Notes: generated from the sequence alone by a model not told the origin. A stretch of 46,057 bases of DNA from JBEBXQ01 sp040391535 (GCA_040391535.1 JBEBXQ010000022.1:1-46057); one strand, 5' to 3'; counted from the stretch's first letter, positions 1 to 9,961 are shown. Numbers and translations: made by a program.

Positions 1-46
1 CCACAACCGTTGTCTTAGCAAATCATCTCAGCCCCACTCCGACAAA

Positions 47-1243
47 ATGTATTTGATTAAAGTTGTTATTCTTTCACTCACAGCCCTTTTCTCGTTACTG
101 CCGGTCACCGGCTATTCACAGAATCTGAATAATACGTCAATAGCTTCTTCTGATTTCTGTGATACGATTCCGTTTGAATATATCAGGGGAAAAATGATTA
201 TAAGTGTCTCGGTTAATCAACACGTTTCAAAGTTCATTGTAGACACAGGTGCACCTTTGCTTATTTCCGACAAGCTGCAATCTGAATTAAACCTGGAGGC
301 ATCGCAAAATGGTACTGTCAGAGATGTGACCGGGCAAACCGGTAAAATCCCCGTTGTCAGCATTCCTGAAATCAACATCGGTACCATCCGTTTTACTGAT
401 TCCAAAGCAATGGTTTTTGACAAAGCCCATAGTGGTATGCTGAACTGTTTCGGAGTAGACGGGCTTTTAGGAAGTACTTTGCTGAAACATTGTATAGTAC
501 ATATTGATACGAAAAAACAAATTATCATCCTGACGGATAAAGCTCAAAATATTCCGTTGCAAAACAGTGCCGGTATAAAAATGAAGCTGGATGCAAACAG
601 CAGACCGTTTTTAAAGCTGGGTATCGGCAACCGTTCGGAGATAGAGGTACTGTTTGACAGTGGCTCTGATAAGATGCTGCCGCTTTCTTACAAAGCGTTC
701 AGCCGGTTGGCCGGTAAACGGCTGGCTCAGCAAAAAGGTAAAGGCCGGGGTTCTATGTCATCCGGTCTTTTCGGGGCCGGAAAAGAAGGTGATGAATACC
801 GCATACTACTGAAAGATGTCCGGCTTGGGTCAGCGATAATCGACAATGTGGTTACAACGGCTTCTGAACACAAAAATAAAAACGCCCTGGGGATGTCCGT
901 CTGTCAATACGGTACCATCACTATTGATTATCTGCATAAGAAATTTTATTTCAATGCCCGGCAACAAAGAATGGCTTATCAGAACCCGGGTTTTTATGGT
1001 TTCGCCGCCCAGTTAATTGATAACCGGTACCAGGTTTCGCTGGTCTATGAAGGTTCTCAGGCAGAAAGGCTCGGTTTAAGGCGTGGATACCATATTCTGA
1101 AAATGAATGACTTACCTCTATCAGACCTGAGTGAAATCTGTGAAGCTTTTCTGATGAAAATTCCCGAAGGAGAACCCCTGCAACTGACATTTGCAGATGA
1201 AAATGAAAACATCAGAACCATCCGTATAGAAAAAGAATATTGA
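47..1243 (+). CDS. Secreted retropepsin-like aspartyl protease with C-terminal PDZ domain
   Basis: A 398-residue protein with an N-terminal signal peptide (about residues 1-24, cleavage likely after GYS). Two aspartyl-protease signatures are visible in one chain: DTGA at 66-69, preceded by the hydrophobic FIV, and DSGS at 204-207 in VLFDSGS. Such a duplicated arrangement lets one polypeptide form a complete active site with one Asp from each half. The last 80 residues (about 318-395) look like a PDZ domain, with the AERLGLRRGYHILKMND carboxylate-binding-loop pattern that usually binds C-terminal peptides. This is a known Bacteroidota architecture (aspartyl protease plus PDZ), probably periplasmic or surface-exposed. 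It is convergent with the lyase gene downstream; upstream sequence is too short to show a promoter. The natural substrate cannot be read from the sequence. Confidence 0.85.
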   Translation: MYLIKVVILSLTALFSLLPVTGYSQNLNNTSIASSDFCDTIPFEYIRGKMIISVSVNQHVSKFIVDTGAPLLISDKLQSELNLEASQNGTVRDVTGQTGKIPVVSIPEINIGTIRFTDSKAMVFDKAHSGMLNCFGVDGLLGSTLLKHCIVHIDTKKQIIILTDKAQNIPLQNSAGIKMKLDANSRPFLKLGIGNRSEIEVLFDSGSDKMLPLSYKAFSRLAGKRLAQQKGKGRGSMSSGLFGAGKEGDEYRILLKDVRLGSAIIDNVVTTASEHKNKNALGMSVCQYGTITIDYLHKKFYFNARQQRMAYQNPGFYGFAAQLIDNRYQVSLVYEGSQAERLGLRRGYHILKMNDLPLSDLSEICEAFLMKIPEGEPLQLTFADENENIRTIRIEKEY

Positions 1244-1258
1244 AGAATCTGATGTGTT

Positions 1259-1293
1259 TACTGCCGCCTTTCTGAACCGGCAAGACGGCAGTA
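1259..1293. terminator. Weak stem-loop between convergent genes
   Basis: An 8-bp inverted repeat (TACTGCCG / CGGCAGTA, loop 19 nt) lies between the stops of the protease (+) and the lyase (-). There is no clear T-tract on either strand, so a bidirectional terminator role is inferred only from position. Confidence 0.3.
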
Positions 1294-1323
1294 GTGATAT
1301 ACCATCAAATAAGCATCAGCATT

Positions 1324-3252
1324 TTACTGAGCTGATATCACGTATTTATATTTTCCTTTCAAAACCGCTTTTTTAGCATTCAGAGAAACACGATAAATGG
1401 CTTCTCCCCATACATTTGACAACCGGCGGTCATCCTGCACTACTTTCTCAACTTCAACGGAAAACCAATCAGGACTGTACTGCATCGAAACGGTCTGGTT
1501 TTCTACCTGCATTTTTATGGTTCCGGGAACGGTAACATCAGGTTGCTGCCATACCAGGAAATTAATCTGGCCGGGTGCGGCAGTTTCCGTTAAGGAAAAG
1601 TCATCCTGAATAACCAGTTCACCTTTTTTATTGAACTCATACGACCTGATCCAGTTTTTGACCCTGGCATCTTCAGGATAAGCTCCTGCAATATCCATTG
1701 AAAAAACAGATTTTTTTTCGTCAAACTGAATATCGCGCGACCTGAATTTTCCGCCGGCACGCTGAGCAACACCGTTAATAACAGGTACATTGTGATATTC
1801 ACTTTTCATCGTCCAGATCGTATAACGCTCACTGCTGAAAGTCTGCCGGGTGTAAGTCCCCACTCCGGCATCAATAAAAACCGGAATCGTGTTGAGATAC
1901 AGCGAAAAAGTACCGATATCATTATGATTGTGACTTTCAGCATTGTAACCACCTTTCCCGGCCAGGAAAAATCCTTTGTCGTTTTTCATATACAGAAACT
2001 CCGTCTGCGGATACCAGACTGATCTGAATTCGGGTAAGGCAGCTTTCTGTGCTTTAAGCTGTGGGGCAAAATAAAATTCCTCCAGCGCACGGAAAAGATC
2101 CCGCCCGGCAATGATCACACTGCCTGGTTTCTTCTCTTCCAGATAAGCTGCGAAATGCTTCATATTTTCACTGCCAACGGCTTTTCCATAGCGGAAAATA
2201 ACACCGGCATTTCCTCCTCCTTTGGCAGATGCATCAGCAAAATTGACTACCCAGCCATTACCTACATAAGAATTGGCAATATACTCACCCATATTTTTGA
2301 TGATCGGTTCGTCAAATACGGAAACTTTACCACCGGTGGCATAACTCAGTATTTGCAGGTAATCATACATTTTACCGGCTGCATGCCCCCAATAGGACGG
2401 CCCTTCCTCGCAGGCGCCGTCGGTATGGGTATAATTGATAAACTCATCCGCCGATACCATCGTGCGGTATACGCCCGCCGCTCTTTTGGCCGGATCTTCT
2501 TCGATCAGCAGAAAGCTGGTCAGTACATTAAAATTACACCATGGATTCCAGTTATTGACCATAGCGCCAGGTTTCAGATCAAATGCCTGCCACCAGAAAT
2601 CACTGCGGTTCATATAGGGTTTGAGAATACGTTCTTCGATGTTCAGCCGGGTTCTTTCTGCAATCAGCGGGTTGATCTTATCAAAAGGCTCTTTGAAGAA
2701 ATAATAAATCCAGGACATAAACGATCCCAGATCACCGGCCGTCAGGTCAATGGCATGTTCACGAAAATCCGGAAAGTACTGTTTAGAGGTTTGAGCTGAG
2801 CCCAAATGCGCCGAAAGCACCCAGGTTGTCATTTCATTAAACATCCAGACACCGTTCATAATCTGTCCCATAAACCGGCCTTCACCTTCGCTTAATTCGG
2901 CCAGCACCAGCGCTGCCAGCGCGTTGCAGTTACTACCAAACGGGCTTTCCATAATGGTTCGCGAACCGCTTTTTTCAAACTCAAGATAATCGGTAAGCTT
3001 CACCACTTTCCAATCATAATTCAGGTATTTCTCTCCTTCCTGGATCTGTAGCTGCCGGTAAGGGCCCGTCAGCTTTTCCCAGCCAGCCCGGTCGGAATAG
3101 ACAGGATAGGGCACCCAGTCCGCTGGGTTTTTCAGCGTTTCCAATACCCGCCGGAGGTCGGCATTATGCTGTAACAAATCACGTTTTTCATAACTCCATG
3201 CATACAGATGGCAATTCATGAAAAGTGTGAGTAATAAAATCAGTTTTTTCAT
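1324..3252 (-). CDS. Secreted heparinase II/III-family polysaccharide lyase
   Basis: A 642-residue protein. The open frame extends further upstream, into the 3' end of the SusD gene; I chose the ATG at 3252 because it begins a clean signal peptide (MKKLILLLTLFMNCHLYA). Residues about 25-330 form the alpha/alpha toroid of alginate/heparin lyases, with NWNPWCN at 234-240 and the GACEEGPSYWGHAAG segment at 279-293. From about 410 a beta-sandwich heparinase II/III C-terminal domain follows, with SHNHND at 440-445 and KSEYHNVPVINGVAQ at 483-497. Family members cleave uronic-acid polysaccharides by beta-elimination (alginate, heparin/heparan, related glycans); which one cannot be decided here. It is the last gene of the FecR-SusC-SusD unit, 82 bases after susD, so it probably degrades the glycan that the pair binds. 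Confidence 0.85.
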   Translation of the reverse strand: MKKLILLLTLFMNCHLYAWSYEKRDLLQHNADLRRVLETLKNPADWVPYPVYSDRAGWEKLTGPYRQLQIQEGEKYLNYDWKVVKLTDYLEFEKSGSRTIMESPFGSNCNALAALVLAELSEGEGRFMGQIMNGVWMFNEMTTWVLSAHLGSAQTSKQYFPDFREHAIDLTAGDLGSFMSWIYYFFKEPFDKINPLIAERTRLNIEERILKPYMNRSDFWWQAFDLKPGAMVNNWNPWCNFNVLTSFLLIEEDPAKRAAGVYRTMVSADEFINYTHTDGACEEGPSYWGHAAGKMYDYLQILSYATGGKVSVFDEPIIKNMGEYIANSYVGNGWVVNFADASAKGGGNAGVIFRYGKAVGSENMKHFAAYLEEKKPGSVIIAGRDLFRALEEFYFAPQLKAQKAALPEFRSVWYPQTEFLYMKNDKGFFLAGKGGYNAESHNHNDIGTFSLYLNTIPVFIDAGVGTYTRQTFSSERYTIWTMKSEYHNVPVINGVAQRAGGKFRSRDIQFDEKKSVFSMDIAGAYPEDARVKNWIRSYEFNKKGELVIQDDFSLTETAAPGQINFLVWQQPDVTVPGTIKMQVENQTVSMQYSPDWFSVEVEKVVQDDRRLSNVWGEAIYRVSLNAKKAVLKGKYKYVISAQ

Positions 3253-3334
3253 AGGTTCAGGATTTGATTTGTAAAATAAAAAATAGTGGGAAGCACTGTG
3301 GCCCCCACTATTCATCCGGATTGGGAAGCTGAGA

Positions 3335-5032
3335 TTATTCCCAACCCGTATTTTGAGTAAGGCTCGGATTAACCTCAATTTCCTGTGCAGGAATAGGCCA
3401 GATCACATGGCGATCCTGAAAACCACGCGTAAGGAGATTATCCCCGACGATACTTTTTTCAATAACACCTTTTGTTTTTTCTGCCAGTGTCCCCCATCTT
3501 TTCAGGTCAAAATAACGATGACCTTCACCAGCCAGTTCAACGGCTCTTTCATGTGAGATTCTTGCTGTCATGGCAGCCTTTCCAGCCACAGCCAAAGCCG
3601 CATTTCCGCTGTTCAGACCTGGCATTCCTACTCTTTCACGGACTTTGTTAAGCTCTAAGACCGCCTTATCCAGCTGTCCTGATTCATTATAAGCTTCAGC
3701 CAGCATTAACAGTACATCCGCAAGGCGAATCACAGGAAAGTTAATCGGGGTGTGCGCGCGGTCACTCAGTAAACCACCTAAGTCAGCCTCAGGGACAAAC
3801 TTCCGCCAGACGTAGGTCATCCACCCCCGGTTGTTACGGATCTGTCCGAAGTTTTCGTTCACACCCGTGGCAAGCACCAGCTGCATCTGGCGGGGAGCAT
3901 TGGCATTCCAGCCCAACTGGAATGAATAAGGCACTACAAGTGATTCGGTCATCCGCGGATCACGATTGCGGTAAATTTCACCCAATCTTGCGGTGTCAGG
4001 CAGTGAATTGAATACACCGTTAGTATGCGTAGCAATGAAAGCCGTTTTCTTCACATCATTGCTGGCATTAAAACCAGGAATATACTCATCCCAGTTAAAA
4101 GGTGTTCCATCCCTGTTTTCATACATATCAGCCAATGCTGTAGAGGGCATACCGTTATTCCAGCAGCTACCGAAAGTGGATCTTGTACCCAGGTAAAAAG
4201 CGAAGGGCATTCCATAAGAGAAACCAACTCCACCTTTATTCTGGATAGCAAAAATCATTTCACTGCTGCTATGCCCGGTCAGTTTAAACAGATCGCCGTA
4301 ATCATTATAAAGCTGATATCCATAGGCAGCAGATTTATTATATACCACATCCTCAAAATCACCAATGGCTTTATCCCATTCCTTATTATACAGGTATACT
4401 TTGCCTCTCAGGGAAACCGCTGCCCCTTTTGTGGCACGGCCATAGTGCTCTGAAGAATATGATACCGGAAGACTTTCCACAGCGGCCGTCAGATCAGCCA
4501 GAATGAAATTCCTGACTTCCTGTTCGGTGCTTCTTGGTTTCAGCAGTGAATTAAATTCGACATTCAGGTCCGTGGTTTCATCATAAACCGGCACCCCACC
4601 GAAAAGATTCATCAGATTAAAGTAATACAATGCTCTCATGAAACGGGCTTCACCCAAAAACACCTTTTTGGATTCGTCGGATATTTCCATCTCACTGATG
4701 TTACGGATAGCCGTGTTGGCACGCTGTACTCCGTCGAACAGACTTCTCCAGCGATTGACCACATTCCCGGTTCTGTCAGTAAAGGCGCCATTGATGATGT
4801 CGCCGAATCCGATATCATAACCCATCGCTATTTCGCTCAGGTTATCGTACATGTTGTATAGCCCGAATGTATTCTGGTTTTTCATATCGGCATACACCCC
4901 CATAATACCCTGTAGCGCGTGGTCTTCTGTTTTCCAGAAACTACCGGCACTTACTTTATCGTAAGGTTTTGTATCCAGTTCATAACAGCCGCTTACTACA
5001 GCCATTACTATTAATATCCAAACTTTTTTCAT
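3335..5032 (-). CDS. SusD/RagB-family outer-membrane glycan-binding lipoprotein (pair 1)
   Basis: A 565-residue lipoprotein with lipobox VVSGC (Cys16 after removal of a short signal peptide). It shows the SusD pattern throughout: an N-terminal SAGSFWKTEDHALQGIMGVY segment, TPR-like helices with RANTAIRNI and EARFMRALYYFNLMNLFGGVPV, and the C-terminal HERAVELAGEGHRYFDLKRWG and PIPAQEIEVNPSLTQNTGW motifs. SusD proteins form the hinged lid over a SusC transporter and bind oligosaccharides at the cell surface. The gene begins 12 bases after the stop of the STN-containing susC, so the two are cotranscribed and paired. The heparinase-like lyase gene follows, which suggests an acidic glycan as ligand. 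The specific ligand is inference. Confidence 0.95.
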   Translation of the reverse strand: MKKVWILIVMAVVSGCYELDTKPYDKVSAGSFWKTEDHALQGIMGVYADMKNQNTFGLYNMYDNLSEIAMGYDIGFGDIINGAFTDRTGNVVNRWRSLFDGVQRANTAIRNISEMEISDESKKVFLGEARFMRALYYFNLMNLFGGVPVYDETTDLNVEFNSLLKPRSTEQEVRNFILADLTAAVESLPVSYSSEHYGRATKGAAVSLRGKVYLYNKEWDKAIGDFEDVVYNKSAAYGYQLYNDYGDLFKLTGHSSSEMIFAIQNKGGVGFSYGMPFAFYLGTRSTFGSCWNNGMPSTALADMYENRDGTPFNWDEYIPGFNASNDVKKTAFIATHTNGVFNSLPDTARLGEIYRNRDPRMTESLVVPYSFQLGWNANAPRQMQLVLATGVNENFGQIRNNRGWMTYVWRKFVPEADLGGLLSDRAHTPINFPVIRLADVLLMLAEAYNESGQLDKAVLELNKVRERVGMPGLNSGNAALAVAGKAAMTARISHERAVELAGEGHRYFDLKRWGTLAEKTKGVIEKSIVGDNLLTRGFQDRHVIWPIPAQEIEVNPSLTQNTGWE

Positions 5033-5044
5033 TATTCTGAGGTA

Positions 5045-8000
5045 TTAAAAATTAACACTTATACCAAACACAACCTGCTTCATCGTCGGGTAATTGGTCC
5101 CGCTCACTTCCGGGTCAAAACCTTTGTATTTTGTAAAGGTCAGGAAGTTTTCAAGGCTTCCGTATACCCTTACATTGGATATTTTCAGGCTTTGGGAAAC
5201 CACAAGGGGCAGCGTATAGCCCAACTGAATGTTTTTAAGGCGCATATATGATTTGTTCTGCAGCCAGAACTCGCTGTTCCGGGTATTACGGGTATCCACA
5301 TAGTTTAAGAAACGCGGATAGGAAGCATCTGTCCGTCCGTCAAACCACCGCCCGTCTGCTACTTCCTGATTAATCTGATATCCCCATCTTACACCCGTGG
5401 TATGGTAAAGGTCGTGCCAGATCTGCTGTAAACCGGAAGCGCCCTGTATCAGCATAGAAAAGTCAAAGCCTTTCCAGTCAGCACCCAGGCTCAACCCATA
5501 AGATACGCGCGGAGCCGTACCATGACCGATGGTAACACGGTCGTCGTCATTGATAATACCGTCACCGTTGTTATCGCTATAGAGGAAATCACCTTTCTGC
5601 GGTGTTCCATAGGCAGCAAAAGGATTACGTTTATTTCCGTTTTCATCCAGTGGTGCATTCTGTATCATACCGTTCACAATTTCCATATCTGCATCCGTCT
5701 GGATAATGCGATCTACTGTCAGGATATATTGTGTATTGATTGCATATCCTTCCTGAATAAGATTGGCTCCACTTATACTCCGTTCTCCACCTTTATACTT
5801 CGTTACCTTGTTATCCACAAAAGTAAAGTTACCACCGATTCTGTAACCGAAATTATCGATTTTGTTACGGTAATTCAGGTTTAACTCAATCCCTTTATTT
5901 CTTACTTCTGCAGAATTCTGCTTCGGAATAGAAGCATTACCCACTACCAGAGGAGCAGGAAGGTCAATCAGGATATTTCTGGTCTGTTTGTCAAATACAT
6001 CAATAGAGCCACCGAGCTTGTAATCAAACAAGTCAAAATCCAGACCCAGGTTCGTTATGTAGGTACTTTCCCAGGTAAGGGCTGCATTGGAAAGGGCCGT
6101 TTGCGCAAATCCAACGAACAGGTTGTTGTTGAGGATATAATTGGCTGAATTGTACACGGCCTGATATTCGTAATTACCCACCGCATTGTTACCCAGTGAA
6201 CCATAAGAAGCCCTTACCTTCAGATTAGGCAGCCAGTTTACCTTAAAGAACTCTTCTTCTGAAATTCTCCATGCTGCAGAGAAGGAAGGGAACATTCCCC
6301 AACGCGCATCACCAGCCATAAAACGGGAAGTTCCATCACGGCGAAGATTGGCTTCAAACAGGTATTTATCAGCAAAATTCAGGTTAAGCCTGCCAAAATA
6401 AGATTGCATCGTCCAGTCCTGAGCATTTCCGAAAGCGCTGGCATCTAATGTTGCCGCATCAATTACGCTGAGGGCTGGATCTATCAGATCCAGTTTACTT
6501 GCTCCAAACCATCCGCGCTTATAATATTCCTGACTGGCTCCTACCATTACATTTACCGTCAGACGTTCGGCCAGTGTTTTTTCATAGCGGACAATTCCAT
6601 CCATGTAATATTGGTAGTTCTTTCTGTTTTCATTGGTTACTGAAGTTCTTCCGACCACATTCCTTGTAACCGTATTATTGATAAACTCCCAGCGGTTGTT
6701 AAAGACCGGCTGCTGATAGCGCAGGGAATCTTCAAAAACATAATTATAAGAACCTTCGATGGTCAGCCCTTTCATGGGCTCGACTTTGCCAAAGAACCGT
6801 GCTGTCATACTGTTTCTTTTGATGTCTCCTTTCTGACTATGCAGATTATGCAAAACGTTATTTGCCTGAGGGTCATCTTCCGGATTATTGGGGCCACCGA
6901 AACGCCCGTCGGGCGAACGAAGTACCATACCGGGTGTACTTGCGCCCGCATAAGTAAATACATCATTCAGGATATTGGTACCGATATCGGTTTTGGAAAC
7001 CAGTCCGTTCAGACGGGCACCCAGCGTCAGCCACGGTTTTACATCCGCTTCCAGATTAAGGCGCATATTATAACGCTGGAAACCAGCTTTTTCAATAATT
7101 CCCGGATTATCCAGATAACCAAACGATGCAAAATACCTCATATTAGTACTTCCTCCTGAGAAAGAAAGGTTATGATTCTGCACAAGGTTTTTCTGAAAAA
7201 CAGCATCTGTCCAGTCAGTATTCGGATATTTCAGCTGGTCTCCGTTTTCATTGGCTCTCCAGAGGTCAATTTTTTCCTGGGAGAAAATCGGAGTAGCATT
7301 GGGATCTGAATTATAAAAACCTTCATTGACCAGCCCCATATAATCAGCATAGTTATTTACAGTCTTTACTACATTGGAAGGGCGGGCTACTGAAAAGAAA
7401 GCATTATAATTGACTTTCATTTCGCCTGATTTCCCCTTCTTCGTGGTAATCAGAATTACACCATTGGCAGCCCTTGAACCATAAATAGAAGCAGAAGCGG
7501 CATCTTTCAATACAGAGATGCTCTCTACATCCTGCGGGTTCAGGGTATTCATATCACCCACTGCACCATCTATAATGATCAAAGGGTTAGCATTATTCAG
7601 CGTACCCTGTCCGCGCACGCGAAGAGTCGCACCATCACCACCCGGACGGCCATTTCCCTGGTTCACATGGAGTCCGGAGGATAATCCTGACAAACTTGCA
7701 GAAAGCGAAGTAACCGGACGGCCTTCTGTTTCCTTACCGATATCAATAGAAGAAACGGCGCCGGTCAGGTTGACTTTTTTCTGAGTACCATACCCTACTA
7801 CTACCAGTTCTTCCAGGGCTTTGGTATCCGATTGCAGCACCACATCCACACGTGTTCTTCCGCCGACATTTATTTCCTGGCTGATAAAACCAACAAATGA
7901 AAATACCAGCACAGCGTCATTATCGGCATCCAGTGAAAAATTACCGTCGATATCCGAGGTGGTTCCCTGTGATGTTCCTTTAATCAGAATATTTACCCCT

Positions 8001-8482
8001 GGCAGGGTTTCACCGGATTCATCCTTTACGGTTCCTTTGATTTCCTTTAATGACTGTATCTGAATGGTTTGAGGATCTGCTACTGCTTTAGCTGCCGGAG
8101 TGGCCGGGTCGACAGGGGCAGGTGTAATGAGAATCCGCCCGGCCACTACTTCGTACGAGAGATTGAGGGGGAATAGTACTTCATTCAACACCTGTTTCAG
8201 CTGCTTTCCGGAAGACTGAACAGAGACTTTTCTTTCCGGTTTAATCATTTTCTGGCTGTAGGCAAATTTCACATTCGCCTGTGCTTCCAGCTGAGACAAA
8301 ACCTTGTGAAGCTCTTCGTTCTGAACATTAAGACTGATACTCTTGGAAAGCATTTCCTGAGCTGTTGTCTTATAAGCGAAGGCCATTCCCGCAAACAATA
8401 CCGTCACCAGTAAATAGACCAGTGAAGATCGCAGAACAATGCCCGTCAGCTTCTTCAATTGAGGTTGATTTTTTTTCATCAT
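5045..8482 (-). CDS. SusC/RagA-family TonB-linked outer-membrane transporter with STN signalling domain (pair 1)
   Basis: An 1145-residue TonB-dependent transporter. Order of parts: signal/anchor region 1-42, STN domain about 48-121 (NVQNEELHKVLSQLEAQANV to GRILITP), a CarboxypepD-regulatory-like domain 147-217 (PGVNILIKGT.QGTTSDIDGNF), a TonB-box-like ELVVVGYGTQ at 225-234, the plug with VESISVLKDAASASIYGSRAANGVI, then the 22-strand barrel ending in NF. STN domains of this family contact a FecR-type anti-sigma factor in the periplasm and pass an uptake signal to an ECF sigma factor. The fecR gene lies 180 bases upstream on the same strand, which fits. It imports the oligosaccharides captured by the adjacent SusD. 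Confidence 0.95.
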   Translation of the reverse strand: MMKKNQPQLKKLTGIVLRSSLVYLLVTVLFAGMAFAYKTTAQEMLSKSISLNVQNEELHKVLSQLEAQANVKFAYSQKMIKPERKVSVQSSGKQLKQVLNEVLFPLNLSYEVVAGRILITPAPVDPATPAAKAVADPQTIQIQSLKEIKGTVKDESGETLPGVNILIKGTSQGTTSDIDGNFSLDADNDAVLVFSFVGFISQEINVGGRTRVDVVLQSDTKALEELVVVGYGTQKKVNLTGAVSSIDIGKETEGRPVTSLSASLSGLSSGLHVNQGNGRPGGDGATLRVRGQGTLNNANPLIIIDGAVGDMNTLNPQDVESISVLKDAASASIYGSRAANGVILITTKKGKSGEMKVNYNAFFSVARPSNVVKTVNNYADYMGLVNEGFYNSDPNATPIFSQEKIDLWRANENGDQLKYPNTDWTDAVFQKNLVQNHNLSFSGGSTNMRYFASFGYLDNPGIIEKAGFQRYNMRLNLEADVKPWLTLGARLNGLVSKTDIGTNILNDVFTYAGASTPGMVLRSPDGRFGGPNNPEDDPQANNVLHNLHSQKGDIKRNSMTARFFGKVEPMKGLTIEGSYNYVFEDSLRYQQPVFNNRWEFINNTVTRNVVGRTSVTNENRKNYQYYMDGIVRYEKTLAERLTVNVMVGASQEYYKRGWFGASKLDLIDPALSVIDAATLDASAFGNAQDWTMQSYFGRLNLNFADKYLFEANLRRDGTSRFMAGDARWGMFPSFSAAWRISEEEFFKVNWLPNLKVRASYGSLGNNAVGNYEYQAVYNSANYILNNNLFVGFAQTALSNAALTWESTYITNLGLDFDLFDYKLGGSIDVFDKQTRNILIDLPAPLVVGNASIPKQNSAEVRNKGIELNLNYRNKIDNFGYRIGGNFTFVDNKVTKYKGGERSISGANLIQEGYAINTQYILTVDRIIQTDADMEIVNGMIQNAPLDENGNKRNPFAAYGTPQKGDFLYSDNNGDGIINDDDRVTIGHGTAPRVSYGLSLGADWKGFDFSMLIQGASGLQQIWHDLYHTTGVRWGYQINQEVADGRWFDGRTDASYPRFLNYVDTRNTRNSEFWLQNKSYMRLKNIQLGYTLPLVVSQSLKISNVRVYGSLENFLTFTKYKGFDPEVSGTNYPTMKQVVFGISVNF

Positions 8483-8544
8483 CTTATGAAATCATGAATA
8501 ACTGTTACTTAATTTCTTTCCAATCTGATTTTAACTCTTCTGTC

Positions 8545-8578
8545 ATGCTGTACTTATTTCCGTTAGCGGAAGCAGCAT
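8545..8578 (-). other. Hairpin in the fecR-susC intergenic region
   Basis: An imperfect stem (ATGCTG / CAGCAT outside, TTCCG / CGGAA inside, loop TTAG) sits between fecR and susC, about 65 bases upstream of the susC start. No T-tract follows on the minus strand, so it is more likely an mRNA leader or processing structure than a terminator. Function is inferred only from position. Confidence 0.35.
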
Positions 8579-8662
8579 ATCACTTTCGTCTTTTCATAAT
8601 CCCTTGTAGTTACTGTTTTATCATACATTTAAATTTATTTAGGTTAAACTCTGTTAAAATAA

Positions 8663-9700
8663 TTATTCACACCCTTTACCGCTGATCAGGATACGTCCGC
8701 CAACAGATTCATAAGTAGCATTCACAGACTTGCAAAGCAGCGTCAGTGCGTCAAAAAACTGCATATTACTCAGGTCGCCGGTAAAGTTGCAACGAGCCAT
8801 TTCCGGCTGCGGCAATTCAATTTCCACACCATACAATGTTTTGAATACAGCCAGTATGTCAGGGAGCTGCACATTGTCCATTAACATATCTGTTACGAAG
8901 GCTATTTCTGTTTTCCTGGTCTGCACTTCTGTTACACTGTGCTGTATTTCGCCGGATTCCACATTATAAACCACCTTTTCATTAGGGACTAAGAGTATGG
9001 ATTTCAGCGGCAGCCCTTTTTCAAAGCTGTTTTTCATTGGTTCTTTATCCTCAAAAACAGAAACCTTACCGGTTACCACACTCACTTCCAATGTGTTATC
9101 CTTTACATTTCCTTTTATCCAGAAACTGGTTCCCAGTACTTTTGTCACCAGGTTACCTCTTTTTACAAAAAACGGCCGGTCCGGATTTTTTGCAATCTCA
9201 AAAAACGCATCTCCCTCCAAAGCAACCTCTCTTATATTGTCCGCAAATTCCTGTGGATAACTAAGTGAGCTTCCGGGAGTCAATGTAATCACGCTCCCGT
9301 CTTTCAGTATAAGTTTCTTCAACCTGTCAGAATCATTGATCTCCTTCATCATCCTTGTTTCCTTTTCAATGACGACACTGATCAGATTTTCAATACGCTT
9401 TCCGGTATCACTCCTATAAATCCGGAACCCGGCTATCAGCAGAAGTACGGCAGCTACTCCCGTCAGATACCGCATGTAAACCGACAGGTTTCGTCTTGGC
9501 TTCCACCCTTCCTCAAGTAAATCTTCCTGCATATTCAGCCATATCCTTTGCTCCATTTCTTTTCTCTCCGTTTCATCCAGATCAGGGTTCTTACCTCTGT
9601 TCAGCCGGCTATACCAATCATGGACAAACGCTTCTTCTTCGGGAGTACATTCTCCGTTATGATATTTTTCCAGTAACACCCGGATTTGTTTTTTACTCAT
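8663..9700 (-). CDS. FecR-family anti-sigma factor
   Basis: A 345-residue single-pass membrane protein. Residues 1-70 are the cytoplasmic sigma-binding part (EKYHNGECTPEEEAFVHDWY), a transmembrane helix spans about 77-95, the periplasmic FecR domain is about 125-215 (LKDGSVITLTPGSSLSYP, EGDAFFEIAKNPDRPFFV, KVLGTSFWI), and a DUF4974-type domain closes the protein (about 270-342). FecR proteins hold an ECF sigma factor until an STN-bearing SusC/FecA reports its ligand. Here the STN-type susC follows directly, but the nearest ECF sigma gene is more than 5.7 kb upstream, beyond another susCD pair and a terminator. The start at 9700 gives the standard short N-terminus of the family. Confidence 0.93.
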   Translation of the reverse strand: MSKKQIRVLLEKYHNGECTPEEEAFVHDWYSRLNRGKNPDLDETERKEMEQRIWLNMQEDLLEEGWKPRRNLSVYMRYLTGVAAVLLLIAGFRIYRSDTGKRIENLISVVIEKETRMMKEINDSDRLKKLILKDGSVITLTPGSSLSYPQEFADNIREVALEGDAFFEIAKNPDRPFFVKRGNLVTKVLGTSFWIKGNVKDNTLEVSVVTGKVSVFEDKEPMKNSFEKGLPLKSILLVPNEKVVYNVESGEIQHSVTEVQTRKTEIAFVTDMLMDNVQLPDILAVFKTLYGVEIELPQPEMARCNFTGDLSNMQFFDALTLLCKSVNATYESVGGRILISGKGCE

Positions 9701-9913
9701 GGGTACTTAAAATGTTAAAAGTTCAGGAAATCATATTTTAGCTTTCAGATCAGAGGTTTGCAGGGTTTACATCTAATAAGCCGGAGAAACCTCCCAAAAC
9801 CCTAAATCACAATTTATTTTATAAGAAAATTGCAACACAAACTGCTCATATAGACTAAAAATTCATTATATAATACAATTCATAAAAATCAGGGTATCTG
9901 TATTGAATGCTGT
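9701..9913 (-). promoter_or_regulatory. Leader/promoter region of fecR
   Basis: This AT-rich stretch separates fecR from the terminator of the upstream susCD operon, so fecR probably needs its own promoter here. On the minus strand, TTTG followed after 21 bases by TAAATTG is a partial match to the Bacteroidota promoter; the -7 element is imperfect. No other feature was seen. Confidence 0.3.
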
Positions 9914-9917
9914 ACAT

Positions 9918-9953
9918 AAAAAAATCAGCACCGGCTCACTGCCGATGCTGATT
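9918..9953 (-). terminator. Rho-independent terminator of the susCD pair-2 operon
   Basis: A stem of AATCAGCA plus CGGC pairing with GCCG plus TGCTGATT (one mismatch, loop about 5 nt, positions 9923-9953) is followed on the minus strand by an uninterrupted run of T (the A7 tract at 9918-9924 on +). It lies 47 bases past the susD stop and before fecR, so it should separate the two transcription units. Confidence 0.8.
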
Positions 9954-9961
9954 CACTAAAG

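Noticed and set aside
2155..2799. 214-codon plus-strand frame inside the heparinase-like gene
   Set aside because: It is antisense to a well-supported lyase gene and has no recognisable domain.
3253..3378. Upstream extension of the lyase frame into susD
   Set aside because: It would overlap the susD coding sequence by 44 bases and hide the signal peptide at 3252.
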